This document shows, piece by piece, positions 53,542-63,903 of a stretch of DNA of 64,000 nt; within the stretch, counting starts at the first letter, position 1, and each line of letters begins with the position of its first letter. The notes beneath the pieces are model-generated. The model was not told the origin of the DNA. It saw nothing but the letters and a program-made list of their open reading frames with translations, and made no database searches. Source of the DNA: Pigmentiphaga aceris (GTDB taxonomy: Bacteria; Pseudomonadota; Gammaproteobacteria; Burkholderiales; Burkholderiaceae_B); assembly GCF_008119665.1 (NCBI RefSeq), contig NZ_CP043046.1, positions 682,001 through 746,000 on the forward strand, written 5' to 3'. The position numbers and the translations under genes were made by a program.

Positions 53542-54094
53542 GGTCACTAGGCTAGTAACGGCCTATCGTGAGCATCTCAGCGTGCCTTGGCAATTGGGCC
53601 TAGCATCCACTCAGCGCATCATCTTCGCCGTCTATGACAAGACGGACGAGCTTCGCCTTCGCGCCAACATCGATGAGTTCGCACTTGCGACCCAGCAGGC
53701 GGGCAAGCGGTGGCTTTTGATCGACCTGACCGATGCCTTTCCCCGATGGATGGCCGCACTTGAGTACCGCGAGGCGTACTTCGAAAGCCCTGAAGACCTT
53801 GCCGGCTACCAGGCGGGCGAGCTTATCGAGTTCGTAACCTCGCTTGCGGCCGAACTGAAGCAGCAACTCACTGCCCAAAGCGGGCCTGACACCGTCGTGG
53901 CCCTCATGGGGGTTGGTGCCTTGTTCGGCTTGGCACGCGTCTCCTCGGTGGTCGAGAGCATCAAGGACTCGGTCCGAGGTCGCTTGCTGGTCTTCTTTCC
54001 GGGTGAACATCACCCGGAGAACCATAGCTATCGGCTTCTTGATGCCCGCGATGGATGGAATTATCTCGCCGTCCCGCTCCTAGCCGACAGTTGA
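53531..54094 (+). CDS. brxB: BREX protein BrxB (DUF1788)
   Basis: A 187-residue cytoplasmic protein of the DUF1788 family, required in BREX defence and of unknown biochemical role. Family features: RIIFAVYDKTDELRLRANIDEF, LLIDLTDAFPRWM, LMGVGALFGLARVSSVVESIKDSVRGRLLVFFPGEHHPENHSYRLLDARDGWNYLAVPL. The ATG has AGGAGG upstream and overlaps the brxA end. brxC follows after 47 bases. Confidence 0.92.
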   Translation: MSSKVTRLVTAYREHLSVPWQLGLASTQRIIFAVYDKTDELRLRANIDEFALATQQAGKRWLLIDLTDAFPRWMAALEYREAYFESPEDLAGYQAGELIEFVTSLAAELKQQLTAQSGPDTVVALMGVGALFGLARVSSVVESIKDSVRGRLLVFFPGEHHPENHSYRLLDARDGWNYLAVPLLADS

Positions 54095-54141
54095 TATCGC
54101 ACATCCTCTGCATCACCACATAACCAAAAAAGACGGCGCTA

Positions 54142-57100
54142 ATGCTCAATAAAGACATCTACAACAAGCCCCCGCAGGAGAACCGCCTCGTCAACAACGG
54201 CGTGGCAGAGGTGTCAGAGGACCACTCAGTGGCGGCGCAGGCTATCCTTCGGTACGAACTGGAGTCGTTTGTCTGCGACGGCCAGTACGAAAAAGGCTTG
54301 GAGACCATCCTCGATAAGTTCTTGCTAAACCTGGACTCTGGCAGTGAGCAGCCTGGGGTCTGGATTTCGGGCTTCTACGGTAGCGGCAAGTCGCACCTGG
54401 CCAAGATGCTGCGCACGCTGTGGACCGATTACCAGTTCGCTGACGGGGCTACCGCACGCAGCCTGGCCAAGCTGCCCACTGGCGTGTTCGAGCATCTGAA
54501 GGAGCTCAGCACGCAAGGCAAGCGGTACGGCGCATTGCATGCAGCCGCAGGCAAGCTTGGTGCTGGCGCCGGCGACAAAGTGCGCTTGGCCTTGCTGGGC
54601 ATCATCTTCAAGTCCAAGGGCCTGCCGGAGCAATACAACCAAGCCCAGTTCGTGCTGTGGTTGACGCGAGAAGGCCTGCTCGCCCAGGTCGAGTCTGAGC
54701 TTCAAGCCGCAAGCCGCTCGCTGGCGCAAGAGTTGCCGCACATGTACGTGTCCAGCCATCTGGCAAAGGTATTACTCAAGGCCCGCCCCGACCTGGCGCA
54801 CACCGAGGCGGATGCTCGCAAGCTCCTCAAGGAACAGTTCCCGCAGGTCACCGACGTCACCAGCGACCAGATGACTGCCGCCATTGCCGATGCGTTGACG
54901 GTCGACGGTCACTTCCCACTCACCCTGGTGGTGCTGGACGAAGTCCAACAGTTCATCGGCGCGGACGCCGAGAAGGCGTTCCAAGTGCAAGAGGTCACCG
55001 AGACCCTGTCCAAGCATTTCAACGGCAAGCTGCTCTTCGTGGGTACGGGCCAGTCAGCCCTCTCTGGCATGCCGAACCTGCAGCGGCTGATGGGACGCTT
55101 CCCAGTGCAGGTGATGCTGGGCGACTGGGATGTTGAGAACGTCACCCGTCAAATCATCTTGGCCAAGAAGCCGACGGTCATGCCCGAGGTCGAGCATGTC
55201 TGGCGTGCCAACTTGGGTGAAATTTCTCGGCATCTGCGCGGTACCAAGCTCGAGCATGTCACAGAGGACGAGGACGTGATGACGTCGGACTACCCGCTGC
55301 TACCGGTACGTCGCCGCTTCTGGGAACGCGTTCTTCGCACCATAGACACTACCGGAACCGTGTCGCAGCTGCGCAGCCAGCTGCGCGTGGTGCATGAGGC
55401 CGTTTTGGCCACGGCCGATGCACCGCTGGGTCACGTCGTTTCGGGCGACTTTCTCTACGACCAGATTGCTGCGAATCTGGTCTCCACCGCCCAGTTGCCG
55501 AAGGAAGTTTTCGAGAACGTCCAGCGTTTCACTGCCGGCGATGCGAAAAGCCAGCTCAAGGCCAAGCTGCTCAAGCTCGTCTACCTCATCAACAAGCTGC
55601 CGAGCGACGCTGCACTGGATATCGGCCTGAAGGCCACCGAAGACGCGCTGGCCGACCTGCTGGTGACTGACCTCTCGGCGGGTTCGGCCGATCTGCGCAA
55701 GAAGTTGCCGGCCTTGCTGGATGAACTGCAGAACAAGGACCGACTTGTTATGGCCCTGGTCGGCGGCAGTGGCACCGAATACCGCCTGCAGACCCGTGAA
55801 TCCAGCGCCTGGTACGACGAGTTCCGCGCCCAGGAGGCCGAGCTCAAGGCCGCGCCGCAGCGCGTGGAACAAAAGCGAGCAGACCTGTTGAAGGCCCGCT
55901 TCACCGACGTGCTCAAGAAGGTGCGAGTGGTTCAAGGCAAGGACAACGTCGAGCGGCGTTTGGCCCCCACCTACGACGATACCCTGGCCAAGGACCACGC
56001 CCAGGCGCTCTACCTCTGGATTCAGGACGGCTGGCAGACCGAAGAAAAGTCCGTCATCGCCGAAGCTAAAGGCAAGTCAGCCGACAACCCCACACTATTC
56101 GCCTTCCTGCCGGCGCAGCACAAGACCGAGCTCACGAATGCCATCGTGGCGCTGGAGGCGGCCCGCACCACGCTGCAAAAGAAGGGCAGCCCTTCTACCG
56201 AGGAAGGTCGCGACGCCCAGCGCTCCATGGAGAGCCGCCAGCGCACCGCAGAGAAGGAGCTGAGCGAACTGCTGGAGCAGCTCTTCGGCACCGTGCGCGT
56301 GTTCCAGGCCGGTGGGCAAGAGGCCCAAGACGGCAACGACCTGGCCGACCGCATCAACCGAGCCGCCAAGTCGTCAGCTATCCGCTTGTATAGCCAGTTT
56401 GACGCTGCCGACCACGACCAATGGAGCAAAGTGCTCGACGAGGCCCGCAAGGGCAACCTCGAGGCACTCAAGGCCGTGGGCCACAGTCAAGAGGCGGACA
56501 AACATCCTGTCTGCCAGAAACTATTGGCCTACATCGGCCCCGGCAAGAAGGGCGCTGAAATCCGTGAGCAGTTTGACGCACCGCCATTCGGCTGGCCGCG
56601 CGACGCCATCGACGGCGCGCTCTATGCTCTGCTGGCTGCGGGTCACCTCAAGGCCAGCGATGCCACTTCCAAGTCCGTGGATGCCAAGAGCCTCGACCGA
56701 GCCAAGCTCACCCAGGCCCATTTCCAGCGCGAGAGCGTCAACATCGCGCCCATGCAGTTCATCAAGATTCGCTCGCTGTTCAGCAGTGTGGGTGTGCCCT
56801 GCCAGCCTAAGGAAGAGCTGGCCAAAGTGCCCCTGCTTCTGACCAAGCTGCGCGACCAAGCCGCCAAGGCCGGCGGCCCAGCCCCTGCGCCCGAGCCACC
56901 CAAGCTCGCGCTCATCGAAGCCATCGAGGGTCAGTCCGGCAATGCGCAACTGCTGGAGCTGTTCACGCATTTCGACGACATCGCCGCGTTGTCCAAGAGC
57001 TGGACCCAGACGGCCGACGCCATCGCCAAGCGCCTTCCCGTCTGGCGACATCTGGAACAGCTGCTTCGCCACGCGAAGGCCCTGGGGCCGTACGCTGCCT

Positions 57101-57603
57101 TGAAGGCCGAGCGTGATGCCATCGAAGCACAGCGCAGCCTGCTGGCCGAACCGGACCCAGTAAGGCCATTGCTCGATAAGGCCGTGGACCTGTTGCGCCA
57201 GGCGCTAAAGGCCAAGCTCGATGTGTTCGCGCAGACCCATGCGCAGCAACAGGCCCTGCTCAACGCGGACCCAGACTGGGCCAAGCTCAAAGATGCCCAA
57301 CGTGTCGCCTTGACCGAGGTACACCATCTGGCCGCGCCTCCGGTCGTGGCCTTGGGCACGGCCGAGTTGCTGCAAGACGCACTGGACGGCTGCGACCTGG
57401 ACCACTGGGTCTCCAGGGCGCAGGCGCTTCCCAGCCGTTTTGAGGCGGCTCGCCATGCGGCGGTGCACTTGCTCAAGCCCAACGTGGTTCAAGTGAGCAT
57501 TCCACGGCGAACGCTCAACGACGCGGCTGAGCTCAAAGTCTGGTTGAAGGAAGTCGAGTTCTTGGTTGAACAGGCTTTGCAGAAAGGTCCGGTTTCCCTA
57601 TGA
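54142..57603 (+). CDS. brxC: BREX ATPase BrxC/PglY
   Basis: A 1153-residue P-loop ATPase (DUF6079/PglY-like), core component of BREX. It begins MLNKDIYNKPPQENRLVNNGVAEVSEDHS, has Walker A SGFYGSGKSHLAKML (about residues 75-88), Walker B LVVLDEVQQFIG (about 262), and a long helical C-terminal half. Its stop overlaps the pglX start (ATGA). With BrxB and PglX it places this cluster in the BREX group. Confidence 0.93.
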   Translation: MLNKDIYNKPPQENRLVNNGVAEVSEDHSVAAQAILRYELESFVCDGQYEKGLETILDKFLLNLDSGSEQPGVWISGFYGSGKSHLAKMLRTLWTDYQFADGATARSLAKLPTGVFEHLKELSTQGKRYGALHAAAGKLGAGAGDKVRLALLGIIFKSKGLPEQYNQAQFVLWLTREGLLAQVESELQAASRSLAQELPHMYVSSHLAKVLLKARPDLAHTEADARKLLKEQFPQVTDVTSDQMTAAIADALTVDGHFPLTLVVLDEVQQFIGADAEKAFQVQEVTETLSKHFNGKLLFVGTGQSALSGMPNLQRLMGRFPVQVMLGDWDVENVTRQIILAKKPTVMPEVEHVWRANLGEISRHLRGTKLEHVTEDEDVMTSDYPLLPVRRRFWERVLRTIDTTGTVSQLRSQLRVVHEAVLATADAPLGHVVSGDFLYDQIAANLVSTAQLPKEVFENVQRFTAGDAKSQLKAKLLKLVYLINKLPSDAALDIGLKATEDALADLLVTDLSAGSADLRKKLPALLDELQNKDRLVMALVGGSGTEYRLQTRESSAWYDEFRAQEAELKAAPQRVEQKRADLLKARFTDVLKKVRVVQGKDNVERRLAPTYDDTLAKDHAQALYLWIQDGWQTEEKSVIAEAKGKSADNPTLFAFLPAQHKTELTNAIVALEAARTTLQKKGSPSTEEGRDAQRSMESRQRTAEKELSELLEQLFGTVRVFQAGGQEAQDGNDLADRINRAAKSSAIRLYSQFDAADHDQWSKVLDEARKGNLEALKAVGHSQEADKHPVCQKLLAYIGPGKKGAEIREQFDAPPFGWPRDAIDGALYALLAAGHLKASDATSKSVDAKSLDRAKLTQAHFQRESVNIAPMQFIKIRSLFSSVGVPCQPKEELAKVPLLLTKLRDQAAKAGGPAPAPEPPKLALIEAIEGQSGNAQLLELFTHFDDIAALSKSWTQTADAIAKRLPVWRHLEQLLRHAKALGPYAALKAERDAIEAQRSLLAEPDPVRPLLDKAVDLLRQALKAKLDVFAQTHAQQQALLNADPDWAKLKDAQRVALTEVHHLAAPPVVALGTAELLQDALDGCDLDHWVSRAQALPSRFEAARHAAVHLLKPNVVQVSIPRRTLNDAAELKVWLKEVEFLVEQALQKGPVSL

Positions 57604-60600
57604 GCGCTACCACTGCCGCAGCAACACTGCCAAAGCCTCTGCGCACCCAGCTTGAAAACACCGTCAAGTCAGCCCGTGACGTCGCTGAGAGGGGTGCCCG
57701 TGCTGCGCTCAGCCAACTGGCCGTGGGCGAAGCCAAAGCCCCCGACTACCTGACCGACGAGCTCAAAGCCTTGCGCCGCCGCCTGCGCGCCCATGGCCGC
57801 GCCCTGGGCGATGCCAAGGCAGCAGACGACACGCAAGGCCTGCAGCACTTGATCTGGGAAGTGGCTTACGAGCACTGGCACCGTATGCTGTTCGCCCGCT
57901 TCCTGGCAGAGAATGGCCTGCTGCTTTGGGAGCCGGGCGCGGCGGTTTCGCTGGACGACTGCGAAGCCTTGGTGCAGGAAGCCGACCCGGCGATGAACCT
58001 GGGTGCCAAGACCAAGTGGGAGCTGGCCGGCAAGTTGGCTGCCCGCATGCTGCCGCAAGTTTTCAAGCCGCAGAGCCCGGTGTTCGAGCTGGCTTTCGCG
58101 CCCGAGCACCAGCGCGAACTGGAACGCCTGCTGGCCGCGCTGCCGCCCGAGGTGTTCAAGGCCAGCGACAGCCTGGGCTGGGTCTACCAGTTCTGGCAGG
58201 CAAAACGCAAAGACGAGATCAACGCCTCGGAGGTGAAGATTGGCGCCGACGAGCTGCCCGCTGTCACCCAGCTCTTCACAGAGCCCTATATGGTGGACTT
58301 TTTGCTCCACAACTCGCTGGGTGCCTGGTGGGTGACACGTTATCCCGGACAGGCCTGCCCGGTGCCGCTGACCTACCTACGCACGGTGGAAGACGGCACG
58401 CCCGCCGCCGGTAAATTCGAAGGCTGGCCCGACCGGCTGCAAGACTTTACCTTGCTCGACCCCTGCTGCGGCTCGGGCCACTTTCTGGTGGCAGCGTTCC
58501 TGCTGCTGGTGCCCATGCGCATGGCCTCCGAGAAACTGAACGCGATGGAAGCAGTGGATGCCGTGCTGGCCGACAACCTGCACGGCCTGGAGCTGGATGC
58601 CCGCTGCGTTGAAATAGCAGTCTTCGCGCTGGCACTGGCGGCCTGGCGCTTTCCGGACGAGAACGGCGACCCGCTGGGCGTGCGCGCTGACATGCCCCCG
58701 CCGCAAGTAGCCTGCTGTGGCCTGAAGGTGGCAGCAAAGCCCGAGGATTGGATGGCCTTGGTGCCCGACGACGCACCCAACGCCGCCTATGTGCGGCAGG
58801 AACTGCGATTGTTGCACTCCAGCTTCGCCCAGGCGCCGCTATTGGGCAGCCTGCTGGACCCGGCGCGCAGCCTGAAGAACGACCTCGCCACGTCGAGCTT
58901 CGAGACCTTGCGTGCATTGCTGGAGCGTGCGCTGGCGACGGAGCGCCCGCCCACGCTGTGGGGCCAGGCCAACGAGTTGCAGGACGACAACTGGGATCTG
59001 GCGCTCACCGCCAAGGGTTTGCTGGAAGCGGCCCGGCTACTGGATGGTCGCTACCACTTGGTAGCGACCAACGTACCATACCTTGCGCGAGGCAAGCAGC
59101 ACGACACGCTTAGAGATTACTGCGAGACCCATTATCCAGAAGCCAAGAACGACCTGGCCAACGTCTTCTTGGAGCGCTGCCTGGAGCTATGCCGCGACCA
59201 GCGGGCTGGCGCGGTGCAGGTCGTAATTCCTCAGAACTGGCTGTTTCTCGCTGGTTACCAGAAGCAACGCGAATCATTGCTCAAACGCGTTCAGTGGAAT
59301 CTCCTAGCCCGATTGGGACCTGGGGCGTTCGAGACCATCAGCGGCGAGGTGGTTCAGGCAGTCTTGCTCACCCAAACCAAAGCCCTGGCGCCGGAGGACT
59401 TTCAACTGCGAGGTGTGGACGTTAGCGAGCCGAAGGGGGCAATAGGAAAGGCACAGCTACTGCGCAAAGGTAACGTAGTGGCGCTGCGCCAGAGGGGGCA
59501 GTTGAGCAATCCCGATGCGCGTATCACTTTGGACGAGCGCGCGACTGGAAAACTTCTTTCAGCAATCGCCACGGCATACCTTGGGTTGGGAACCGGTGAC
59601 TTTGAGCGGTTCGGTAGGACGTTTTGGGAGACTGGGGCACCGGCTGGAACGGAATGGAGCTACCTGCAATGTTCACCGTTAGCCGCAGGGGCGTTTGAAG
59701 GCCTATCGAATTTGGTCGCGTGGGATTTTTCAGCCATGCGGGTGAGCGGCATGGACGCACTGCACCGCGAACGGATTCACAACCAGGACCAAAGTGGTCA
59801 ACAAGCCTGGGGCCGGCGAGGAGTGTCCATCGCACTAATGCGTGACCTCAAAGCTTCGCTCTACCAGGGGCAACGCTTCGATAAATCTCAAGCTGTCATT
59901 GTTCCCCACAAAGATGAGTACCTAAGCGCTATCTGGGCCTTTTGTCAGAGTCCAGTCTTTAACGAAGAGGTTAGGAAGATAGAGCAGAAGGTAATCGTCA
60001 CCAATGCCACGCTGGTCAAAGTCCCGTTCGACTTAAGCCACTGGCAACAGGTGGCCGCTGAACGTTACTCCGATGGCCTGCCCAAGCCTTATTCCGACGA
60101 CCCGACCCAATGGCTGTTCCACGGCCACCCGCGGCCCGCCACAGTCCCGCTGCAGGCGGCCGTCGCCCGCCTGACCGGCTACCGTTGGCCGGCCGAGACC
60201 GACACAGCGATGGAACTGGCCGACGAGGCCCGCACCTGGATTGCCCGCTGCAAGAAGCTGGCCGAGCACACTGACGACGACGGCATCGTCTGCCTGCCCT
60301 CGGTGCGCGGCGAGACGCCGGCGCACGACCGCTTGCTCAAGCTGTTGATTGCCGCCTGGGAGACCGCGCAGCCCGGCAGCTGGAAGCCCGCCGTGCTCGA
60401 CAAGCTGCTGGCCGATGCCGACTGCGCCGGCAAGGGCCTGGACGTCTGGCTGCGGGAGAAGTTCTTCGAGCAGCACGCCAAGCGCTTCAACCACCGTCCC
60501 TTCATCTGGCATGTGTGGGACGGGCTGAAGGACGGCTTTGCCGCGCTGGTGAACTACCACCAGTTCGACCACAAGAAATTGGAACGTCTCATCCACACCT

Positions 60601-61016
60601 ACCTGGGTGATTGGATTCGCCAGCAGGAGGCTGGCGTGCGTGATGGAATCGACGGCGCACAGCAGCGCCTAGCGGCTGCCCAAGACCTGAAGCGCCGCCT
60701 GGAGCTCATCCTCGAAGGCGAGTCTGACGGCAAGACCGGCCACGACATCTTTGTGCGCTGGAAGCCGTTGGTCGAGCAACCCATCGGCTGGAACCCAGAC
60801 CTCAACGACGGCGTGCGTCTGAACATCCGCCCCTTTATGACGGCCGAGGTCCTACGCCACAACAAGAAGCCCAAGCTCAACATCACTTGGGACAAGGACC
60901 GTGGCAAGGACGTGGAGAGCGCGCCTTGGTTCAAGGTGTTTGGCGGGGAGCGCATCAATGACCATCATCTGACGCGGGCGGAGAAGACTGCTGCAAGAGA
61001 GGCACGCCGTGGCTGA
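57600..61016 (+). CDS. pglX: BREX adenine-specific DNA methyltransferase PglX
   Basis: A 1138-residue Eco57I-like N6-adenine methyltransferase that marks host DNA in BREX systems. SAM motif I is DPCCGSGHF (about residue 286). The catalytic motif is ATNVPYLARGKQ (about 490), with Val where NPPY has Pro, as in NLPY-type enzymes. LANVFLERCLELCRDQ and QVVIPQNWLFL follow, and the C-terminal target-recognition part is long. The gene overlaps brxC by four bases and the TrlF gene by eight bases. Nearby PglZ is not seen in the window. Confidence 0.9.
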   Translation: MSATTAAATLPKPLRTQLENTVKSARDVAERGARAALSQLAVGEAKAPDYLTDELKALRRRLRAHGRALGDAKAADDTQGLQHLIWEVAYEHWHRMLFARFLAENGLLLWEPGAAVSLDDCEALVQEADPAMNLGAKTKWELAGKLAARMLPQVFKPQSPVFELAFAPEHQRELERLLAALPPEVFKASDSLGWVYQFWQAKRKDEINASEVKIGADELPAVTQLFTEPYMVDFLLHNSLGAWWVTRYPGQACPVPLTYLRTVEDGTPAAGKFEGWPDRLQDFTLLDPCCGSGHFLVAAFLLLVPMRMASEKLNAMEAVDAVLADNLHGLELDARCVEIAVFALALAAWRFPDENGDPLGVRADMPPPQVACCGLKVAAKPEDWMALVPDDAPNAAYVRQELRLLHSSFAQAPLLGSLLDPARSLKNDLATSSFETLRALLERALATERPPTLWGQANELQDDNWDLALTAKGLLEAARLLDGRYHLVATNVPYLARGKQHDTLRDYCETHYPEAKNDLANVFLERCLELCRDQRAGAVQVVIPQNWLFLAGYQKQRESLLKRVQWNLLARLGPGAFETISGEVVQAVLLTQTKALAPEDFQLRGVDVSEPKGAIGKAQLLRKGNVVALRQRGQLSNPDARITLDERATGKLLSAIATAYLGLGTGDFERFGRTFWETGAPAGTEWSYLQCSPLAAGAFEGLSNLVAWDFSAMRVSGMDALHRERIHNQDQSGQQAWGRRGVSIALMRDLKASLYQGQRFDKSQAVIVPHKDEYLSAIWAFCQSPVFNEEVRKIEQKVIVTNATLVKVPFDLSHWQQVAAERYSDGLPKPYSDDPTQWLFHGHPRPATVPLQAAVARLTGYRWPAETDTAMELADEARTWIARCKKLAEHTDDDGIVCLPSVRGETPAHDRLLKLLIAAWETAQPGSWKPAVLDKLLADADCAGKGLDVWLREKFFEQHAKRFNHRPFIWHVWDGLKDGFAALVNYHQFDHKKLERLIHTYLGDWIRQQEAGVRDGIDGAQQRLAAAQDLKRRLELILEGESDGKTGHDIFVRWKPLVEQPIGWNPDLNDGVRLNIRPFMTAEVLRHNKKPKLNITWDKDRGKDVESAPWFKVFGGERINDHHLTRAEKTAAREARRG

Positions 61017-63876
61017 CTACGAAGGGATGCGCTGGTTCAAGTGCGACTTTCAGGTGCAAACACCTGATGATGCCGCGCACTGGGCCGACCAAGACACTCG
61101 GTTGCCTGAACCCCGTCGGCCAATGGTTGCCCCGGAGCCGGATGCTAATGGACAGGTGGGCCCTGCGAAGCCCGACGAACGTCGTTTGCAGGAGGTGGCC
61201 CGAGCCTACTTGCGGCGGTGCCATGAGGTCGGCTTGGAATTGATAGGCGTCACGGACCACAACTTTTCGCAGAAGACTGATCCTAGGGACTGGTTTTTGA
61301 CGCACCTTGTCGAGCAGAACAAGTCTGTCGCCAGGGACCTGGGCAAGCCGCCGCTACACATTCTTCCGGGGTTTGAGGTGGACATCGGCTACCACGTGCT
61401 TTGCTTATTCGAACCGGCCAAGAAGGCCAGCCATGTATGGCGGGTGAACAGGCTGCTGTGCAAGCTGGGGCTGGATGAGCACGAGCGTGTACGCCAGGGG
61501 CGTCTCATGCCGCTGCGGCGGAACAACGTGACTGTGAGCCTGAAGGAGCTGATTGAGCTGGTGCAGGAGGAGCACAAGGGCATCGTTATTTCGGCGCACT
61601 CGGACCAGAACGATGGTCTTCTGAACGACCCTCGGCACATCGAGGACTACAAGAACAAGAAGCTGATGGCCCTGGAGGTCACCGCCAACCCACCAGCCCA
61701 GCGAGTGCTTGACATCGTCGAAGGCCGCGATCGGGCTTGGACGCGGCAAGATTGCCACCCCGCGTATGTAATGTCTTCGGACGCCAAATCCCTCCGCCAG
61801 GATGCTCAAGGCCAACCTGCGGCCAACTCGCTGGGCTACAGGTACACCTGGCTCAAGATGTCCGGGCCCTCCGTGGAGGCACTGCGTCAAGCGTTCCTGG
61901 ACCCTTTGTCTCGCATTCAACTTATGGGTGCTCGCCCCAGCGACGCGCTGGTGCATCCACGCATCACCAAAGTCGCTGTGAAGGGCGCAAAGTTCCTGGA
62001 GGACCAGGAGGTCTGTTTCTCCGAGGGCTTCAACTGCGTCATCGGTGGTCGAGGCAGTGGCAAGTCTTCCCTGCTGGAGTACGTGCGGTTTGCTGTCGGT
62101 CCAGATGAGCTTGCAGTCAAGGACGACGATGACCCAGCGCTACAGCGCAAAAGGAAGCAGCTGAGGGAGTCGCTCACGCCCGGCTCGGAGGTAAGGGTCA
62201 GTTTCGAAGTGGGTAATGGAGTCTCAGACACCTTGGTCTATGCCCCTGGGAAGCTGGCTGGCCAGCAGCGTTGGCTTGATGGGCGCGAAGTGGCAGACCT
62301 GAACACCGTGCTCAGGCAGCTTCAGCTTCAGTTTTTCAGCCAAGGTGAACTCAGCCGGATGACCAGCGGTGCTCAAGGGCAGGCACAAGTTCTCTCGCTG
62401 ATTGATACCGCAAGCGGCGCCGCGTTGCTGGAACTGAATGCGTCAGAGAGCGACCTCAAGGCGCGCTTGCAGTCGCTGTTCCAAAGCACACGGGACGCTG
62501 CAAGACTTCAGACCGAACTCGTGGAGGCGAAGCAGGAAGCCGTCGAACTGGAGCGGCAATTGAAGGCACGTGAGGCCGTCCAGGATGACTCTCAACTGAA
62601 CCAGTTGGCACTAGAGGCTCGCCGCCAGCTTGACCGCATGAAAGCGGCGGACGCGCCGATGACCGAAGCGGTTGACGGGGTGCTGAAGGACCTAGTGGGG
62701 CCGCTGGAGGCGTTACCTGCCAATGCGGTGCAATGGCCTAACGCCCAGTGGTTTGCAGACACGGCCGCACAGGTCCAAAAAGCAAGGGCTGACCTCGCGG
62801 TCGCCATTAGCAAAGCCATGGCGAACTATCAGCAGGTGATGGCCGCCTGCCTTGGAGACGAAGCCTCCCGAGGTACCGTGGAAGCCATCGGTGCCGTGCA
62901 AGAGCGATTCAGGGTGGCTTGTGTTGAACGTGGCATCCGCGAAGACGACATCGCGCGGATGCAGGACCTTGAAGAGCAGCGTCAAGCCAAGCTGAAACTT
63001 ATTGAGGAGCGTCAGAAAAGACTGGCGGAGGTTCAAAGCGAAGCTGACAAGTTTCCGCAGGTGCTGGGGGAACTCCATGGCGTCTGGAAGGCGCAGTTCG
63101 ATGCCCGGACCGCGACGGCAGCGGCGATACAGGCAGCTGTGGCGTCGCAGACGTTGCGGCTTACCACCTCGTACATGTCCGACGAGTCATCGTTTGCCGG
63201 AGCTTGGGACCGGCTTGCGCCCGCTGACAAGCGTGGGAAGTTGGCACGGCGCTGGGACGACGTCGGAGCTGAACTCTTTCGAACCTGGAAGAATCGCGCT
63301 GACGCTTCCGTCTGGGAAACGCTGGAGGTAGCGAGAGCCGACCAGACTTTGCTGGACATCGTGCTTTTCGATGGCCTTCATCAACCGCTGTTCGTGCATC
63401 TCGACAGCGACAACGTTCGGGCCCTGTGGGAAGACGTGCGCATCGCCCGAGTGAGCGATGGCATCGACGTCGAACTCTTACGCGAGGACGGAACGGTTGC
63501 CGGCTCCATGAGCGGTGCGCTGTCAGAAGGCCAACGAAACACTGTGCTGTTGAATCTGATGCTGGCCCGAGGAGAAGGCCCCATCGTGATTGACCAGCCG
63601 GAGGACGAGTTGGACTCGGGCTTCATCTATCGAACGCTGGTGCGTGACCTGCGCGCTGCTAAGAACAAGCGGCAGCTGATAGTTGCCACCCACAACGCGA
63701 ACCTGCCCGTCAACGCGGACGCCGAGCAGATTTATGCGTTGGAGGCTCGCGACGGGAGAGGCAAGCTGCGCGCGCAGGGTGGGCTTGACCGAAAGGGTGT
63801 GGCCGAAGCCGTGCTGGACATCATGGAAGGTTCGGAGCAGGCGTTCAAGCAGCGCAGTGAGAAGTACCACTTCTAG
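61009..63876 (+). CDS. TrlF-family PHP-like/AAA ATPase
   Basis: A 955-residue protein in two parts. The N-terminal 290 or so residues resemble a PHP phosphoesterase domain: GVTDHN (about 81), a PGFEVDIGYHVL strand, ISAHSDQ (about 196) and MSSDAKS. The first metal motif, normally HxH, reads DFQVQTP. The rest is an SMC/ABC-type ATPase: Walker A GGRGSGKSSLLEY (about 346), a coiled coil (about 480-720), signature SEGQRNTVLLNLMLARG, Walker B VIDQPEDELD and THNANLP. TrlF-type ATPases occur in restriction and BREX islands. The start is a GTG overlapping pglX; an ATG 18 bases later is possible. Confidence 0.85.
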   Translation: MADYEGMRWFKCDFQVQTPDDAAHWADQDTRLPEPRRPMVAPEPDANGQVGPAKPDERRLQEVARAYLRRCHEVGLELIGVTDHNFSQKTDPRDWFLTHLVEQNKSVARDLGKPPLHILPGFEVDIGYHVLCLFEPAKKASHVWRVNRLLCKLGLDEHERVRQGRLMPLRRNNVTVSLKELIELVQEEHKGIVISAHSDQNDGLLNDPRHIEDYKNKKLMALEVTANPPAQRVLDIVEGRDRAWTRQDCHPAYVMSSDAKSLRQDAQGQPAANSLGYRYTWLKMSGPSVEALRQAFLDPLSRIQLMGARPSDALVHPRITKVAVKGAKFLEDQEVCFSEGFNCVIGGRGSGKSSLLEYVRFAVGPDELAVKDDDDPALQRKRKQLRESLTPGSEVRVSFEVGNGVSDTLVYAPGKLAGQQRWLDGREVADLNTVLRQLQLQFFSQGELSRMTSGAQGQAQVLSLIDTASGAALLELNASESDLKARLQSLFQSTRDAARLQTELVEAKQEAVELERQLKAREAVQDDSQLNQLALEARRQLDRMKAADAPMTEAVDGVLKDLVGPLEALPANAVQWPNAQWFADTAAQVQKARADLAVAISKAMANYQQVMAACLGDEASRGTVEAIGAVQERFRVACVERGIREDDIARMQDLEEQRQAKLKLIEERQKRLAEVQSEADKFPQVLGELHGVWKAQFDARTATAAAIQAAVASQTLRLTTSYMSDESSFAGAWDRLAPADKRGKLARRWDDVGAELFRTWKNRADASVWETLEVARADQTLLDIVLFDGLHQPLFVHLDSDNVRALWEDVRIARVSDGIDVELLREDGTVAGSMSGALSEGQRNTVLLNLMLARGEGPIVIDQPEDELDSGFIYRTLVRDLRAAKNKRQLIVATHNANLPVNADAEQIYALEARDGRGKLRAQGGLDRKGVAEAVLDIMEGSEQAFKQRSEKYHF

Positions 63877-63903
63877 CGCACCGCAAAACAAGATGAGAAA
63901 GAT

